Below, in pieces: positions 9,085-22,025 of a stretch of 64,000 nt of DNA (the stretch's first letter is position 1; each line of letters opens with the position of its first letter). Under the pieces are notes generated by a model, which saw only the letters and a list, made by a program, of their open reading frames with translations, was not told the DNA's origin and searched no databases. The translations under genes and the position numbers were made by a program. The stretch is taken from the NCBI GenBank assembly GCA_033782935.1, contig JAWQEG010000474.1:1426001-1490000 (forward strand). The letters run 5' to 3'. The DNA is from Petrolisthes cinctipes (Eukaryota; Arthropoda; Malacostraca; Decapoda; Porcellanidae).

Positions 9085-12000
9085 CGATTTTTAGCATGTT
9101 TTTAGCCTATATTTTGAAAATATTCTAGCACTGTGTAGGCATGTACAGATTGCTTCTGGGACCCCAAAATATTGAATTTTCGGGTGTTTTGAGCCTGAAT
9201 TTGAGATATAAACGGGTACAGAAGATACATGCACATATTGACTTTGTGCATCTAAAATATCGATTTTCAGCATGTTTTGGGCCTGTATTTTGAAAATACT
9301 CTAACACTGAGTAGGCATGTACAGATTGCTTCTGGGACCCTAAATTATTGAATTTTTGGGTGTTTTGAGCCTGAATACGAGATATAAACGGGTACTGAAG
9401 ATGCATGCACATATCGACTTTTGTGCACCTAAAAGATCGATTTTCAGTATGTTTTGAGCATGTATTTTGAAAATACTCTAACACGGAGTAGGCATGTACA
9501 GATCGCTTTTGGGACCCCTAAATATCGAATTTTCGGGATTTTTGGGACTGAATTTGAGATATCGACTTTTTGGCACCTAAAAGATCGATTTTTAGCATGT
9601 TTTTAGCCTATATTTTGAAAATATTCTAGCACTGAGTACAGATTGCTTCTGGGACCCCAAAATATTGAATTTTCGGGTGTTTTGAGCCTGAATTTGAGAT
9701 ATAAACGGGTACAGAAGATACATGCACATATTGACTTTGGGCACCAAAAATATCGATTTTCAGCATGTTTTGGGCCTGAATTTTGAAAATACTCTAACAC
9801 GGAGTAGGCATGTACAGATCGCTTCTGGGACCCCAAAATATCGAATTTTCGGGTGTTTAGATCCAGAATTTGAGATATAAACGGGTACAGAAGATGCATG
9901 CACATATCGACTTTTGGGCACCTAAAAGATCGATTTTCAGTATGTTTTTGGCCTGTATTTTGAAAATACTCTAACACGGAGTAGGCATGTACAGATACCT
10001 TCTGGGACCTCTAAATATCGAATTTTCGGGTGTTTTGGGACTGAATTTGAGATATCGATTTTTTGGCACCTAAAATGTCGATTTTTAGCATGTTTTTAGC
10101 CTATATTTTGAAAATATTCTAGCACTGTGTAGGCATGTACAGATTGCTTCTGGGACCCCAAAATATTGAATTTTCGGGTGTTTTGAGCCTGAATTTGAGA
10201 TATAAACGGGTACAGAAGATACATGCACATATTGACTTTGGGCATCTAAAATATCGATTTTCAGCATGTTTTGGGCCTGTATTTTGAAAATACTCTAACA
10301 CTGAGTAGGCATGTACAGATTGCTTCTGGGACCCCAAAATATTGAATTTTCGGGTGTTTTGAGCCTGAATTTGAGATATAAACGGGTACTGAAGATGCAT
10401 GCACATATCGACTTTTGTGCACCTAAAAGATCGATTTTCAGTATGTTTTGAGCATGTATTTTGAAAATACTCTAACAGGGAGTAGGCATGTACAGATCGC
10501 TTCTGGGACCCCTAAATATCGAATTTTCGGGTGTTTTGGGACTGAATTTGAGATATCGACTTTTTGGCACCTAAAAGATCGATTTTTAGCATGTTTTTAG
10601 CCTATATTTTGAAAATATTCTAGCACTGAGTAGGCATGTACAGATTGCTTCTGGGACCCCAAAATATTGAATTTTCGGGTGTTTTGAGCCTGAATTTGAG
10701 ATATAAACGTTTACAGAAGATACATGCACATATTGACTTTGGGCACCAAAAATATCGATTTTCAGCATGTTTTGGGCCTGAATTTTGAAAATACTCTAAC
10801 ACGGAGTAGGCATGTACAGATCGCTTCTGGGACCCCAAAATATCGAATTTTCGGGTGTTTAGGGCCAGAATTTGAGATATAAACGGGTACAGAAGATGCA
10901 TGCCCATATCGACTTTTGGGCACCTAAAAGATCGATTTTCAGTATGTTTTTGGCCTGTATTTTGAAAATACTCTAACACGGAGTAGGCATGTACAGATAC
11001 CTTCTGGGACCTCTAAATATCGAATTTTCGGGTGTTTTGGGACTGAATTTGAGATATCGATTTTTTGGCACCTAAAATGTCGATTTTTAGCATGTTTTTA
11101 GCCTATATTTTGAAAATATTCTAGCACTGTGTAGGCATGTACAGATTGCTTCTGGGACCCCAAAATATTGAATTTTCGGGTGTTTTGAGCCTGAATTCGA
11201 GATATAAACGGGTACTGAAGATGCATGCACATATCGACTTTTGTGCACCTAAAAGATCGATTTTCAGTATGTTTTGAGCATGTATTTTGAAAATACTCTA
11301 ACACGGAGTAGGCATGTACAGATCGCTTTTGGGACCCCTAAATATCGAATTTTCGGGTGTTTTGGGACTGAATTTGAGATATCGACTTTTTGGCACCTAA
11401 AAGCTCGATTTTTAGCATGTTTTTAGCCTATATTTTGAAAATATTCTAGCACTGAGTACAGATTGCTTCTGGGACCCCAAAATATTGAATTTTCGGGTGT
11501 TTTGAGCCTGAATTTGAGATATAAACGGGTACAGAAGATACATGCACATATTGACTTTGGGCACCAAAAATATCGATTTTCAGCATGTTTTGGGCCTGAA
11601 TTTTGAAAATACTCTAACACGGAGTAGGCATGTACAGATTGCTTCTGGGACCCCAAAATATTGAATTTTCGGGTGTTTTGAGCCTGAATATGAGATATAA
11701 ACGGGTACTGAAGATGCATGCACATATCGACTTTTGTGCACCTAAAAGATCGATTTTCAGTATGTTTTGAGCATGTATTTTGAAAATACTCTAACACGGA
11801 GTAGGAATGTACAGATCGCTTCTGGGACCCCTAAATATCGAATTTTCGGGTGTTTTGGGACTGAATTTGAGATATCGACTTTTTGGCACCTAAAAGATCG
11901 ATTTTTAGCATGTTTTTAGCCTATATTTTGAAAATATTCTAGCACTGTGTAGGCATGTACAGATTGCTTCTGGGACCCCAAAATATTGAATTTTCGGGTG

Positions 12001-12399
12001 TTTTGAGCCTGAATTTGAGATATAAACGGGTACAGAAGATACATGCACATATTGACTTTGGGCACCAAAAATATCGATTTTCAGCATGTTTTGGGCCTGA
12101 ATTTTGAAAATACTCTAACACGGAGTAGGCATGTACAGATCGCTTCTGGGACCCCAAAATATCGAATTTTCGGGTGTTTAGGGCCAGAATTTGAGATATA
12201 AACGGGTACAGAAGATGCATGCACATATCGACTTTTGGGCACCTAAAAGATCGATTTTCAGTATGTTTTTGGCCTGTATTTTGAAAATACTCTAACACGG
12301 AGTAGGCATGTACAGATACCTTCTGGGACCTCTAAATATCGAATTTTCGGGTGTTTTGGGACTGAATTTGAGATATCGATTTTTTGGCACCTAAAATGT
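9085..12399. repeat. 3,315-bp super-repeat, copy 3, directly after copy 2
   Basis: Unit starts at 9,085, 9,586, 10,079, 10,580, 11,081, 11,406 and 11,899. With the preceding unit at 8,584 it matches 451-4,266 at an offset of 8,133 bp, including gaccctaaattatt and cgggatttttggg. The last unit is A2-B2-C2, but its A has gcactgtg although it follows C1, which suggests an exchange inside that A. Confidence 0.88.
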
Positions 12400-14219
12400 C
12401 GATTTTTAGCATGTTTTTAGCCTATATTTTGAAAATATTCTAGCACTGTGTAGGCATGTACAGATTGCTTCTGGGACCCCAAAATATTGAATTTTCGGGT
12501 GTTTTGAGCCTGAATTTGAGATATAAACGTTTACAGAAGATACATGCACATATTGACTTTGGGCACCAAAAATATCGATTTTCAGCATGTTTTGGGCCTG
12601 AATTTTGAAAATACTCTAACACGGAGTAGGCATGTACAGATCGCTTCTGGGACCCCAAAATATCGAATTTTCGGGTGTTTAGGGCCAGAATTTGAGATAT
12701 AAACGGGTACAGAAGATGCATGCCCATATCGACTTTTGGGCACCTAAAAGATCGATTTTCAGTATGTTTTTGGCCTGTATTTTGAAAATACTCTAACACG
12801 GAGTAGGCATGTACAGATACCTTCTGGGACCTCTAAATATCGAATTTTCGGGTGTTTTGGGACTGAATTTGAGATATCGATTTTTTGGCACCTAAAATGT
12901 CGATTTTTAGCATGTTTTTAGCCTATATTTTGAAAATATTCTAGCACTGTGTAGGCATGTACAGATTGCTTCTGGGACCCCAAAATATTGAATTTTCGGG
13001 TGTTTTGAGCCTGAATTCGAGATATAAACGGGTACTGAAGATGCATGCACATATCGACTTTTGTGCACCTAAAAGATCGATTTTCAGTATGTTTTGAGCA
13101 TGTATTTTGAAAATACTCTAACACGGAGTAGGCATGTACAGATCGCTTTTGGGACCCCTAAATATCGAATTTTCGGGTGTTTTGGGACTGAATTTGAGAT
13201 ATCGACTTTTTGGCACCTAAAAGCTCGATTTTTAGCATGTTTTTAGCCTATATTTTGAAAATATTCTAGCACTGAGTACAGATTGCTTCTGGGACCCCAA
13301 AATATTGAATTTTCGGGTGTTTTGAGCCTGAATTTGAGATATAAACGGGTACAGAAGATACATGCACATATTGACTTTGGGCACCAAAAATATCGATTTT
13401 CAGCATGTTTTGGGCCTGAATTTTGAAAATACTCTAACACGGAGTAGGCATGTACAGATTGCTTCTGGGACCCCAAAATATTGAATTTTCGGGTGTTTTG
13501 AGCCTGAATATGAGATATAAACGGGTACTGAAGATGCATGCACATATCGACTTTTGTGCACCTAAAAGATCGATTTTCAGTATGTTTTGAGCATGTATTT
13601 TGAAAATACTCTAACACGGAGTAGGAATGTACAGATCGCTTCTGGGACCCCTAAATATCGAATTTTCGGGTGTTTTGGGACTGAATTTGAGATATCGACT
13701 TTTTGGCACCTAAAAGATCGATTTTTAGCATGTTTTTAGCCTATATTTTGAAAATATTCTAGCACTGTGTAGGCATGTACAGATTGCTTCTGGGACCCCA
13801 AAATATTGAATTTTCGGGTGTTTTGAGCCTGAATTTGAGATATAAACGGGTACAGAAGATACATGCACATATTGACTTTGGGCACCAAAAATATCGATTT
13901 TCAGCATGTTTTGGGCCTGAATTTTGAAAATACTCTAACACGGAGTAGGCATGTACAGATCGCTTCTGGGACCCCAAAATATCGAATTTTCGGGTGTTTA
14001 GGGCCAGAATTTGAGATATAAACGGGTACAGAAGATGCATGCACATATCGACTTTTGGGCACCTAAAAGATCGATTTTCAGTATGTTTTTGGCCTGTATT
14101 TTGAAAATACTCTAACACGGAGTAGGCATGTACAGATACCTTCTGGGACCTCTAAATATCGAATTTTCGGGTGTTTTGGGACTGAATTTGAGATATCGAT
14201 TTTTTGGCACCTAAAATGT
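12400..14219. repeat. 1,820-bp tandem duplication of 10,580-12,399
   Basis: Units at 12,400 (501), 12,901 (325), 13,226 (493) and 13,719 (501) repeat those at 10,580, 11,081, 11,406 and 11,899. The copy at 12,400 has gcactgtg where 10,580 has gcactgag, as expected if the junction lies within the A monomer after a C2. The gcactgtg oddity of 11,899 is repeated at 13,719. Confidence 0.88.
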
Positions 14220-16223
14220 CGATTTTTAGCATGTTTTTAGCCTATATTTTGAAAATATTCTAGCACTGTGTAGGCATGTACAGATTGCTTCTGGGACCCC
14301 AAAATATTGAATTTTCGGGTGTTTTGAGCCTGAATTTGAGATATAAACGGGTACAGAAGATACATGCACATATTGACTTTGGGCATCTAAAATATCGATT
14401 TTCAGCATGTTTTGGGCCTGTATTTTGAAAATACTCTAACACTGAGTAGGCATGTACAGATTGCTTCTGGGACCCCAAAATATTGAATTTTCGGGTGTTT
14501 TGAGCCTGAATTTGAGATATAAATGGGTACTGAAGATGCATGCACATATCGACTTTTGTGCACCTAAAAGATCGATTTTCAGTATGTTTTGAGCATGTAT
14601 TTTGAAAATACACTAACACGGAGTAGGCATGTACAGATCGCTTCTGGGACCCCTAAATATCGAATTTTCGGGTGTTTTGGGACTGAATTTGAGATATCGA
14701 CTTTTTGGCACCTAAAAGATCGATTTTTAGCATGTTTTTAGCCTATATTTTGAAAATATTCTAGCACTGAGTAGGCATGTACAGATTGCTTCTGGGACCC
14801 CAAAATATTGAATTTTCGGGTGTTTTGAGCCTGAATTTGAGATATAAACGTTTACAGAAGATACATGCACATATTGACTTTGGGCACCAAAAATATCGAT
14901 TTTCAGCATGTTTTGGGCCTGAATTTTGAAAATACTCTAACACGGAGTAGGCATGTACAGATCGCTTCTGGGACCCCAAAATATCGAATTTTCGGGTGTT
15001 TAGGGCCAGAATTTGAGATATAAACGGGTACAGAAGATGCATGCCCATATCGACTTTTGGGCACCTAAAAGATCGATTTTCAGTATGTTTTTGGCCTGTA
15101 TTTTGAAAATACTCTAACACGGAGTAGGCATGTACAGATACCTTCTGGGACCTCTAAATATCGAATTTTCGGGTGTTTTGGGACTGAATTTGAGATATCG
15201 ATTTTTTGGCACCTAAAATGTCGATTTTTAGCATGTTTTTAGCCTATATTTTGAAAATATTCTAGCACTGTGTAGGCATGTACAGATTGCTTCTGGGACC
15301 CCAAAATATTGAATTTTCGGGTGTTTTGAGCCTGAATTTGAGATATAAACGGGTACAGAAGATACATGCACATATTGACTTTGGGCATCTAAAATATCGA
15401 TTTTCAGCATCTTTTGGGCCTGTATTTTGAAAATACTCTAACACGGAGTAGGCATGTACAGATCGCTTCTGGGACCCCAAAATATCGAATTTTCGGGTGT
15501 TTAGGGCCAGAATTTGAGATATAAACGGGTACAGAAGATGCATGCCCATATCGACTTTTGGGCACCTAAAAGATCGATTTTCAGTATGTTTTTGGCCTGT
15601 ATTTTGAAAATACTCTAACACGGATTAGGCATGTACAGATACCTTCTGGGACCTCTAAATATCGAATTTTCGGGTGTTTTGGGACTGAATTTGAGATATC
15701 GATTTTTTGGCACCTAAAATGTCGATTTTTAGCATGTTTTTAGCCTATATTTTGAAAATATTCTAGCACTGTGTAGCCATGTACAGATTGCTTCTGGGAC
15801 CCCAAAATATTGAATTTTCGGGTGTTTTGAGCCTGAATTTGAGATATAAACGGGTACAGAAGATACATGCACATATTGACTTTGTGCATCTAAAATATCG
15901 ATTTTCAGCATGTTTTGGGCCTGTATTTTGAAAATACTCTAACACTGAGTAGGCATGTACAGATTGCTTCTGGGACCCTAAAATATTGAATTTTTGGGTG
16001 TTTTGAGCCTGAATACGAGATATAAACGGGTACTGAAGATGCATGCACATATCGACTTTTGTGCACCTAAAAGATCGATTTTCAGTATGTTTTGAGCATG
16101 TATTTTGAAAATACTCTAACACGGAGTAGGCATGTACAGATCGCTTTTGGGACCCCTAAATATCGAATTTTCGGGTGTTTTGGGACTGAATTTGAGATAT
16201 CGACTTTTTGGCACCTAAAAGCT
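13226..16223. repeat. 2,998-bp super-HOR, copy 2
   Basis: Units start at 13,226 (493), 13,719, 14,220, 14,721, 15,222 and 15,723 (501 each). From 13,719 to 16,223 it matches 3,766-6,270 at an offset of 9,953, including gtagccatg in the last A. Private changes include aaatgggtac near 14,521 and acggattagg near 15,621. Confidence 0.85.
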
Positions 16224-19220
16224 CGATTTTTAGCATGTTTTTAGCCTATATTTTGAAAATATTCTAGCACTGAGTACAGATTGCTTCTGGGACCCCAAAA
16301 TATTGAATTTTCGGGTGTTTTGAGCCTGAATTTGAGATATAAACGGGTACAGAAGATACATGCACATATTGACTTTGGGCACCAAAAATATCGATTTTCA
16401 GCATGTTTTGGGCCTGAATTTTGAAAATACTCTAACACGGAGTAGGCATGTACAGATTGCTTCTGGGACCCCAAAATATTGAATTTTCGGGTGTTTTGAG
16501 CCTGAATATGAGATATAAACGGGTACTGAAGATGCATGCACATATCGACTTTTGTGCACCTAAAAGATCGATTTTCAGTATGTTTTGAGCATGTATTTTG
16601 AAAATACTCTAACACGGAGTAGGAATGTACAGATCGCTTCTGGGACCCCTAAATATCGAATTTTCGGGTGTTTTGGGACTGAATTTGAGATATCGACTTT
16701 TTGGCACCTAAAAGATCGATTTTTAGCATGTTTTTAGCCTATATTTTGAAAATATTCTAGCACTGAGTAGGCATGTACAGATTGCTTCTGGGACCCCAAA
16801 ATATTGAATTTTCGGGTGTTTTGAGCCTGAATTTGAGATATAAACGGGTACAGAAGATACATGCACATATTGACTTTGGGCACCAAAAATATCGATTTTC
16901 AGCATGTTTTGGGCCTGAATTTTGAAAATACTCTAACACGGAGTAGGCATGTACAGATCGCTTCTGGGACCCCAAAATATCGAATTTTCGGGTGTTTAGG
17001 GCCAGAATTTGAGATATAAACGGGTACAGAAGATGCATGCACATATCGACTTTTGGGCACCTAAAAGATCGATTTTCAGTATGTTTTTGGCCTGTATTTT
17101 GAAAATACTCTAACACGGAGTAGGCATGTACAGATACCTTCTGGGACCTCTAAATATCGAATTTTCGGGTGTTTTGGGACTGAATTTGAGATATCGATTT
17201 TTTGACACCTAAAATGTCGATTTTTAGCATGTTTTTAGCCTATATTTTGAAAATATTCTAGCACTGTGTAGGCATGTACAGATTGCTTCTGGGACCCCAA
17301 AATATTGAATTTTCGGGTGTTTTGAGCCTGAATTTGAGATATAAACGGGTACAGAAGATACATGCACATATTGACTTTGGGCATCTAAAATATCGATTTT
17401 CAGCATGTTTTGGGCCTGTATTTTGAAAATACTCTAACACTGAGTAGGCATGTACAGATTGCTTCTGGGACCCCAAAATATTGAATTTTCGGGTGTTTTG
17501 AGCCTGAATTTGAGATATAAACGGGTACTGAAGATGCATGCACATATCGACTTTTGTGCACCTAAAAGATCGATTTTCAGTATGTTTTGAGCATGTATTT
17601 TGAAAATACACTAACACGGAGTAGGCATGTACAGATCGCTTCTGGGACCCCTAAATATCGAATTTTCGGGTGTTTTGGGACTGAATTTGAGATATCGACT
17701 TTTTGGCACTTTTAGATCGATTTTTAGCATGTTTTTAGCCTATATTTTGAAAATATTCTAGCACTGAGTAGGCATGTACAGATTGCTTCTGGGACCCCAA
17801 AATATTGAATTTTCGGGTGTTTTGAGCCTGAATTTGAGATATAAACGTTTACAGAAGATACATGCACATATTGACTTTGGGCACCAAAAATATCGATTTT
17901 CAGCATGTTTTGGGCCTGAATTTTGAAAATACTCTAACACGGAGTAGGCATGTACAGATCGCTTCTGGGACCCCAAAATATCGAATTTTCGGGTGTTTAG
18001 GGCCAGAATTTGAGATATAAACGGGTACAGAAGATGCATGCCCATATCGACTTTTGGGCACCTAAAAGATCGATTTTCAGTATGTTTTTGGCCTGTATTT
18101 TGAAAATACTCTAACACGGAGTAGGCATGTACAGATACCTTCTGGGACCTCTAAATATCGAATTTTCGGGTGTTTTGGGACTGAATTTGAGATATCGATT
18201 TTTTGGCACCTAAAATGTCGATTTTTAGCATGTTTTTAGCCTATATTTTGAAAATATTCTAGCACTGTGTAGGCATGTACAGATTGCTTCTGGGACCCCA
18301 AAATATTGAATTTTCGGGTGTTTTGAGCCTGAATTTGAGATATAAACGGGTACAGAAGATACATGCACATATTGACTTTGGGCATCTAAAATATCGATTT
18401 TCAGCATCTTTTGGGCCTGTATTTTGAAAATACTCTAACACGGAGTAGGCATGTACAGATCGCTTCTGGGACCCCAAAATATCGAATTTTCGGGTGTTTA
18501 GGGCCAGAATTTGAGATATAAACGGGTACAGAAGATGCATGCCCATATCGACTTTTGGGCACCTAAAAGATCGATTTTCAGTATGTTTTTGGCCTGTATT
18601 TTGAAAATACTCTAACACGGAGTAGGCATGTACAGATACCTTCTGGGACCTCTAAATATCGAATTTTCGGGTGTTTTGGGACTGAATTTGAGATATCGAT
18701 TTTTTGGCACCTAAAATGTCGATTTTTAGCATGTTTTTAGCCTATATTTTGAAAATATTCTAGCACTGTGTAGGCATGTACAGATTGCTTCTGGGACCCC
18801 AAAATATTGAATTTTCGGGTGTTTTGAGACTGAATTTGAGATATAAACGGGTACAGAAGATACATGCACATATTGACTTTGTGCATCTAAAATATCGATT
18901 TTCAGCATGTTTTGGGCCTGTATTTTGAAAATACTCTAACACTGAGTAGGCATGTACAGATTGCTTCTGGGACCCTAAAATATTGAATTTTTGGGTGTTT
19001 TGAGCCTGAATACGAGATATAAACGGGTACTGAAGATGCATGCACATATCGACTTTTGTGCACCTAAAAGATCGATTTTCAGTATGTTTTGAGCATGTAT
19101 TTTGAAAATACTCTAACACGGAGTAGGCATGTACAGATCGCTTTTGGGACCCCTAAATATCGAATTTTCGGGATTTTTGGGACTGAATTTGAGATATCGA
19201 CTTTTTGGCACCTAAAAGAT
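16224..19220. repeat. 2,997-bp super-HOR, copy 3, directly after copy 2
   Basis: Units start at 16,224 (493), 16,717, 17,218 (500), 17,718, 18,219 and 18,720. It follows the pattern of copy 2 at an offset of 2,998, then 2,997 after the one-base-short unit. The last unit differs in having gtaggcatg, tttgagactg and cgggatttttggg. Confidence 0.87.
17708..17718. other. Local microinversion with 1-bp loss at a C1/A2 junction
   Basis: All sister copies read ggcacctaaaagatcg here; this one reads ggcacttttagatcg. The change fits inversion of ctaaaag to cttttag with one c lost, which explains the 500-bp unit. It is absent at 14,714 and 23,021, the corresponding places in two related copies, so it is private and probably recent. 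Confidence 0.7.
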
Positions 19221-19712
19221 CGATTTTTAGCATGTTTTTAGCCTATATTTTGAAAATATTCTAGCACTGAGTACAGATTGCTTCTGGGACCCCAAAATAT
19301 TGAATTTTCGGGTGTTTTGAGCCTGAATTTGAGATATAAACGGGTACAGAAGATACATGCACATATTGACTTTGGGCACCAAAAATATCGATTTTCAGCA
19401 TGTTTTGGGCCTGAATTTTGAAAATACTCTAACACGGAGTAGGCATGTACAGATCGCTTCTGGGACCCCAAAATATTGAATTTTCGGGTGTTTTGAGCCT
19501 GAATTTGAGATATAAACGGGTACAGAAGATTCACGCACATATTGACTTTGGGCATCTAAAATATCGATTTTCAGCATGTTTTGGGCCTGTATTTTGAAAA
19601 TACTCTAACACGGAGTAGGCATGTACAGATCGCTTCTGGGACCCCTAAATATCGAATTTTCGGGTGTTTTGGGACTGAATTTGAGATATCGATTTTTTGG
19701 CACCTAAAATGT
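19221..19712. repeat. 492-bp trimer with B/A1 chimeric middle monomer
   Basis: A2 with the 8-bp deletion (19,221), then a 176-bp monomer (19,389) that begins as B (cagcatgttttgggcctga) and ends as A (gattcacgcac, gcatct), then a C monomer (19,565). An equivalent unit is at 24,531, and a related tetramer is at 37,965. Confidence 0.82.
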
Positions 19713-20214
19713 CGATTTTTAGCATGTTTTTAGCCTATATTTTAAAAATATTCTAGCACTGTGTAGGCATGTACAGATTCCTTCTGGGACCCCAAAATAT
19801 TGAATTTTCGGGTGTTTTTGAGCCTGAATTTGAGATATAAACGGGTACAGAAGATACATGCACATATTGACTTTGTGCATCTAAAATATCGATTTTCAGC
19901 ATGTTTTGGGCCTGTATTTTGAAAATACTCTAACACTGAGTAGGCATGTACAGATTGCTTATGGGACCCTAAAATATTGAATTTTTGGGTGTTTTGAGCC
20001 TGAATTCGAGATATAAACGGGTACTGAAGATGCATGCACATATCGACTTTTGTGCACCTAAAAGATCGATTTTCAGTATGTTTTGAGCATGTATTTTGAA
20101 AATACTCTAACACGGAGTAGGCATGTACAGATCGCTTTTGGGACCCCTAAATATCGAATTTTCGGGTGTTTTGGGACTGAATTTGAGATATCGACTTTTT
20201 GGCACCTAAAAGCT
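19713..20214. repeat. 502-bp trimer with an extra T
   Basis: The A monomer has attttaaaaatattc, agattcctt and a five-T run (gtgtttttgagcc), giving 177 bp for A. B has gcttatgggaccctaaaat. The same set of variants recurs at 25,023-25,524. Confidence 0.85.
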
Positions 20215-21200
20215 CGATTTTTAGCATGTTTTTAGCCTATATTTTGAAAATATTCTAGCACTGAGTACAGATTGCTTCTGGGACCCCAAAATATTGAATT
20301 TTCGGGTGTTTTGAGCCTGAATTTGAGATATAAACGGGTACAGAAGATACATGCACATATTGACTTTGGGCACCAAAAATATCGATTTTCAGCATGTTTT
20401 GGGCCTGAATTTTGAAAATACTCTAACACGGAGTAGGCATGTACAGATTGCTTCTGGGACCCCAAAATATTGAATTTTCGGGTGTTTTGAGCCTGAATAT
20501 GAGATATAAACGGGTACTGAAGATGCATGCACATATCGACTTTTGTGCACCTAAAAGATCGATTTTCAGTATGTTTTGAGCATGTATTTTGAAAATACTC
20601 TAACACGGAGTAGGAATGTACAGATCGCTTCTGGGACCAATAAATATCGAATTTTCGGGTGTTTTGGGACTGAATTTGAGATATCGACTTTTTGGCACCT
20701 AAAAGCTCGATTTTTAGCATGTTTTTAGCCTATATTTTGAAAATATTCTAGCACTGAGTACAGATTGCTTCTGGGACCCCAAAATATTGAATTTTCGGGT
20801 GTTTTGAGCCTGAATTTGAGATATAAACGGGTACAGAAGATACATGCACATATTGACTTTGGGCACCAAAAATATCGATTTTCAGCATGTTTTGGGCCTG
20901 AATTTTGAAAATACTCTAACACGGAGTAGGCATGTACAGATTGCTTCTGGGACCCCAAAATATTGAATTTTCGGGTGTTTTGAGCCTGAATATGAGATAT
21001 AAACGGGTACTGAAGATGCATGCACATATCGACTTTTGTGCACCTAAAAGATCGATTTTCAGTATGTTTTGAGCATGTATTTTGAAAATACTCTAACACG
21101 GAGTAGGAATGTACAGATCGCTTCTGGGACCCCTAAATATCGAATTTTCGGGTGTTTTGGGACTGAATTTGAGATATCGACTTTTTGGCACCTAAAAGAT
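20215..21200. repeat. 493-bp unit in two adjacent copies
   Basis: Two A2(8-bp deletion)-B1-C1 units lie side by side at 20,215 and 20,708. They are nearly identical; the first has gggaccaataaat in place of gggacccctaaat. The same pair is seen again at 27,652 and 28,145. Confidence 0.88.
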
Positions 21201-22025
21201 CGATTTTTAGCATGTTTTTAGCCTATATTTTGAAAATATTCTAGCACTGAGTAGGCATGTACAGATTGCTTCTGGGACCCCAAAATATTGAATTTTCGGG
21301 TGTTTTGAGCCTGAATTTGAGATATAAACGGGTACAGAAGATACATGCACATATTGACTTTGGGCACCAAAAATATCGATTTTCAGCATGTTTTGGGCCT
21401 GAATTTTGAAAATACTCTAACACGGAGTAGGCATGTACAGATCGCTTCTGGGACCCCAAAATATCGAATTTTCGGGTGTTTAGGGCCAGAATTTGAGATA
21501 TAAACGGGTACAGAAGATGCATGCACATATCGACTTTTGGGCACCTAAAAGATCGATTTTCAGTATGTTTTTGGCCTGTATTTTGAAAATACTCTAACAC
21601 GGAGTAGGCATGTACAGATACCTTCTGGGACCTCTAAATATCGAATTTTCGGGTGTTTTGGGACTGAATTTGAGATATCGATTTTTTGGCACCTAAAATG
21701 TCGATTTTTAGCATGTTTTTAGCCTATATTTTGAAAATATTCTAGCACTGTGTAGGCATGTACAGATTGCTTCTGGGACCCCAAAATATTGAATTTTCGG
21801 GTGTTTTGAGCATGAATTTGAGATATAAACGGGTACAGAAGATACATGCACATATTGACTTTGGGCATCTAAAATATCGATTTTCAGCATGTTTTGGGCC
21901 TGTATTTTGAAAATACTCTAACACTGAGTAGGCATGTACAGATTTCTTCTGGGACCCCTAAATATCGAATTTTCGGGTGTTTTGGGACTGAATTTGAGAT
22001 ATCGACTTTTTGGCACCTAAAAGAT
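21201..22025. repeat. Y trimer followed by a 324-bp A1-C1 dimer
   Basis: The trimer starts at 21,201. The dimer at 21,702 has A1 (with gagcatgaatttg) joined to a C monomer at 21,878 (agatttcttctggg), so the B monomer is absent. It is repeated at 29,139 with the same agatttcttc variant. Confidence 0.87.

Noticed and set aside
11899..11960. gcactgtg after a C1 monomer as a sequencing error
   Set aside because: The same combination is present at 13,719 in the 1,820-bp duplicate, so it is a real variant that predates the duplication.
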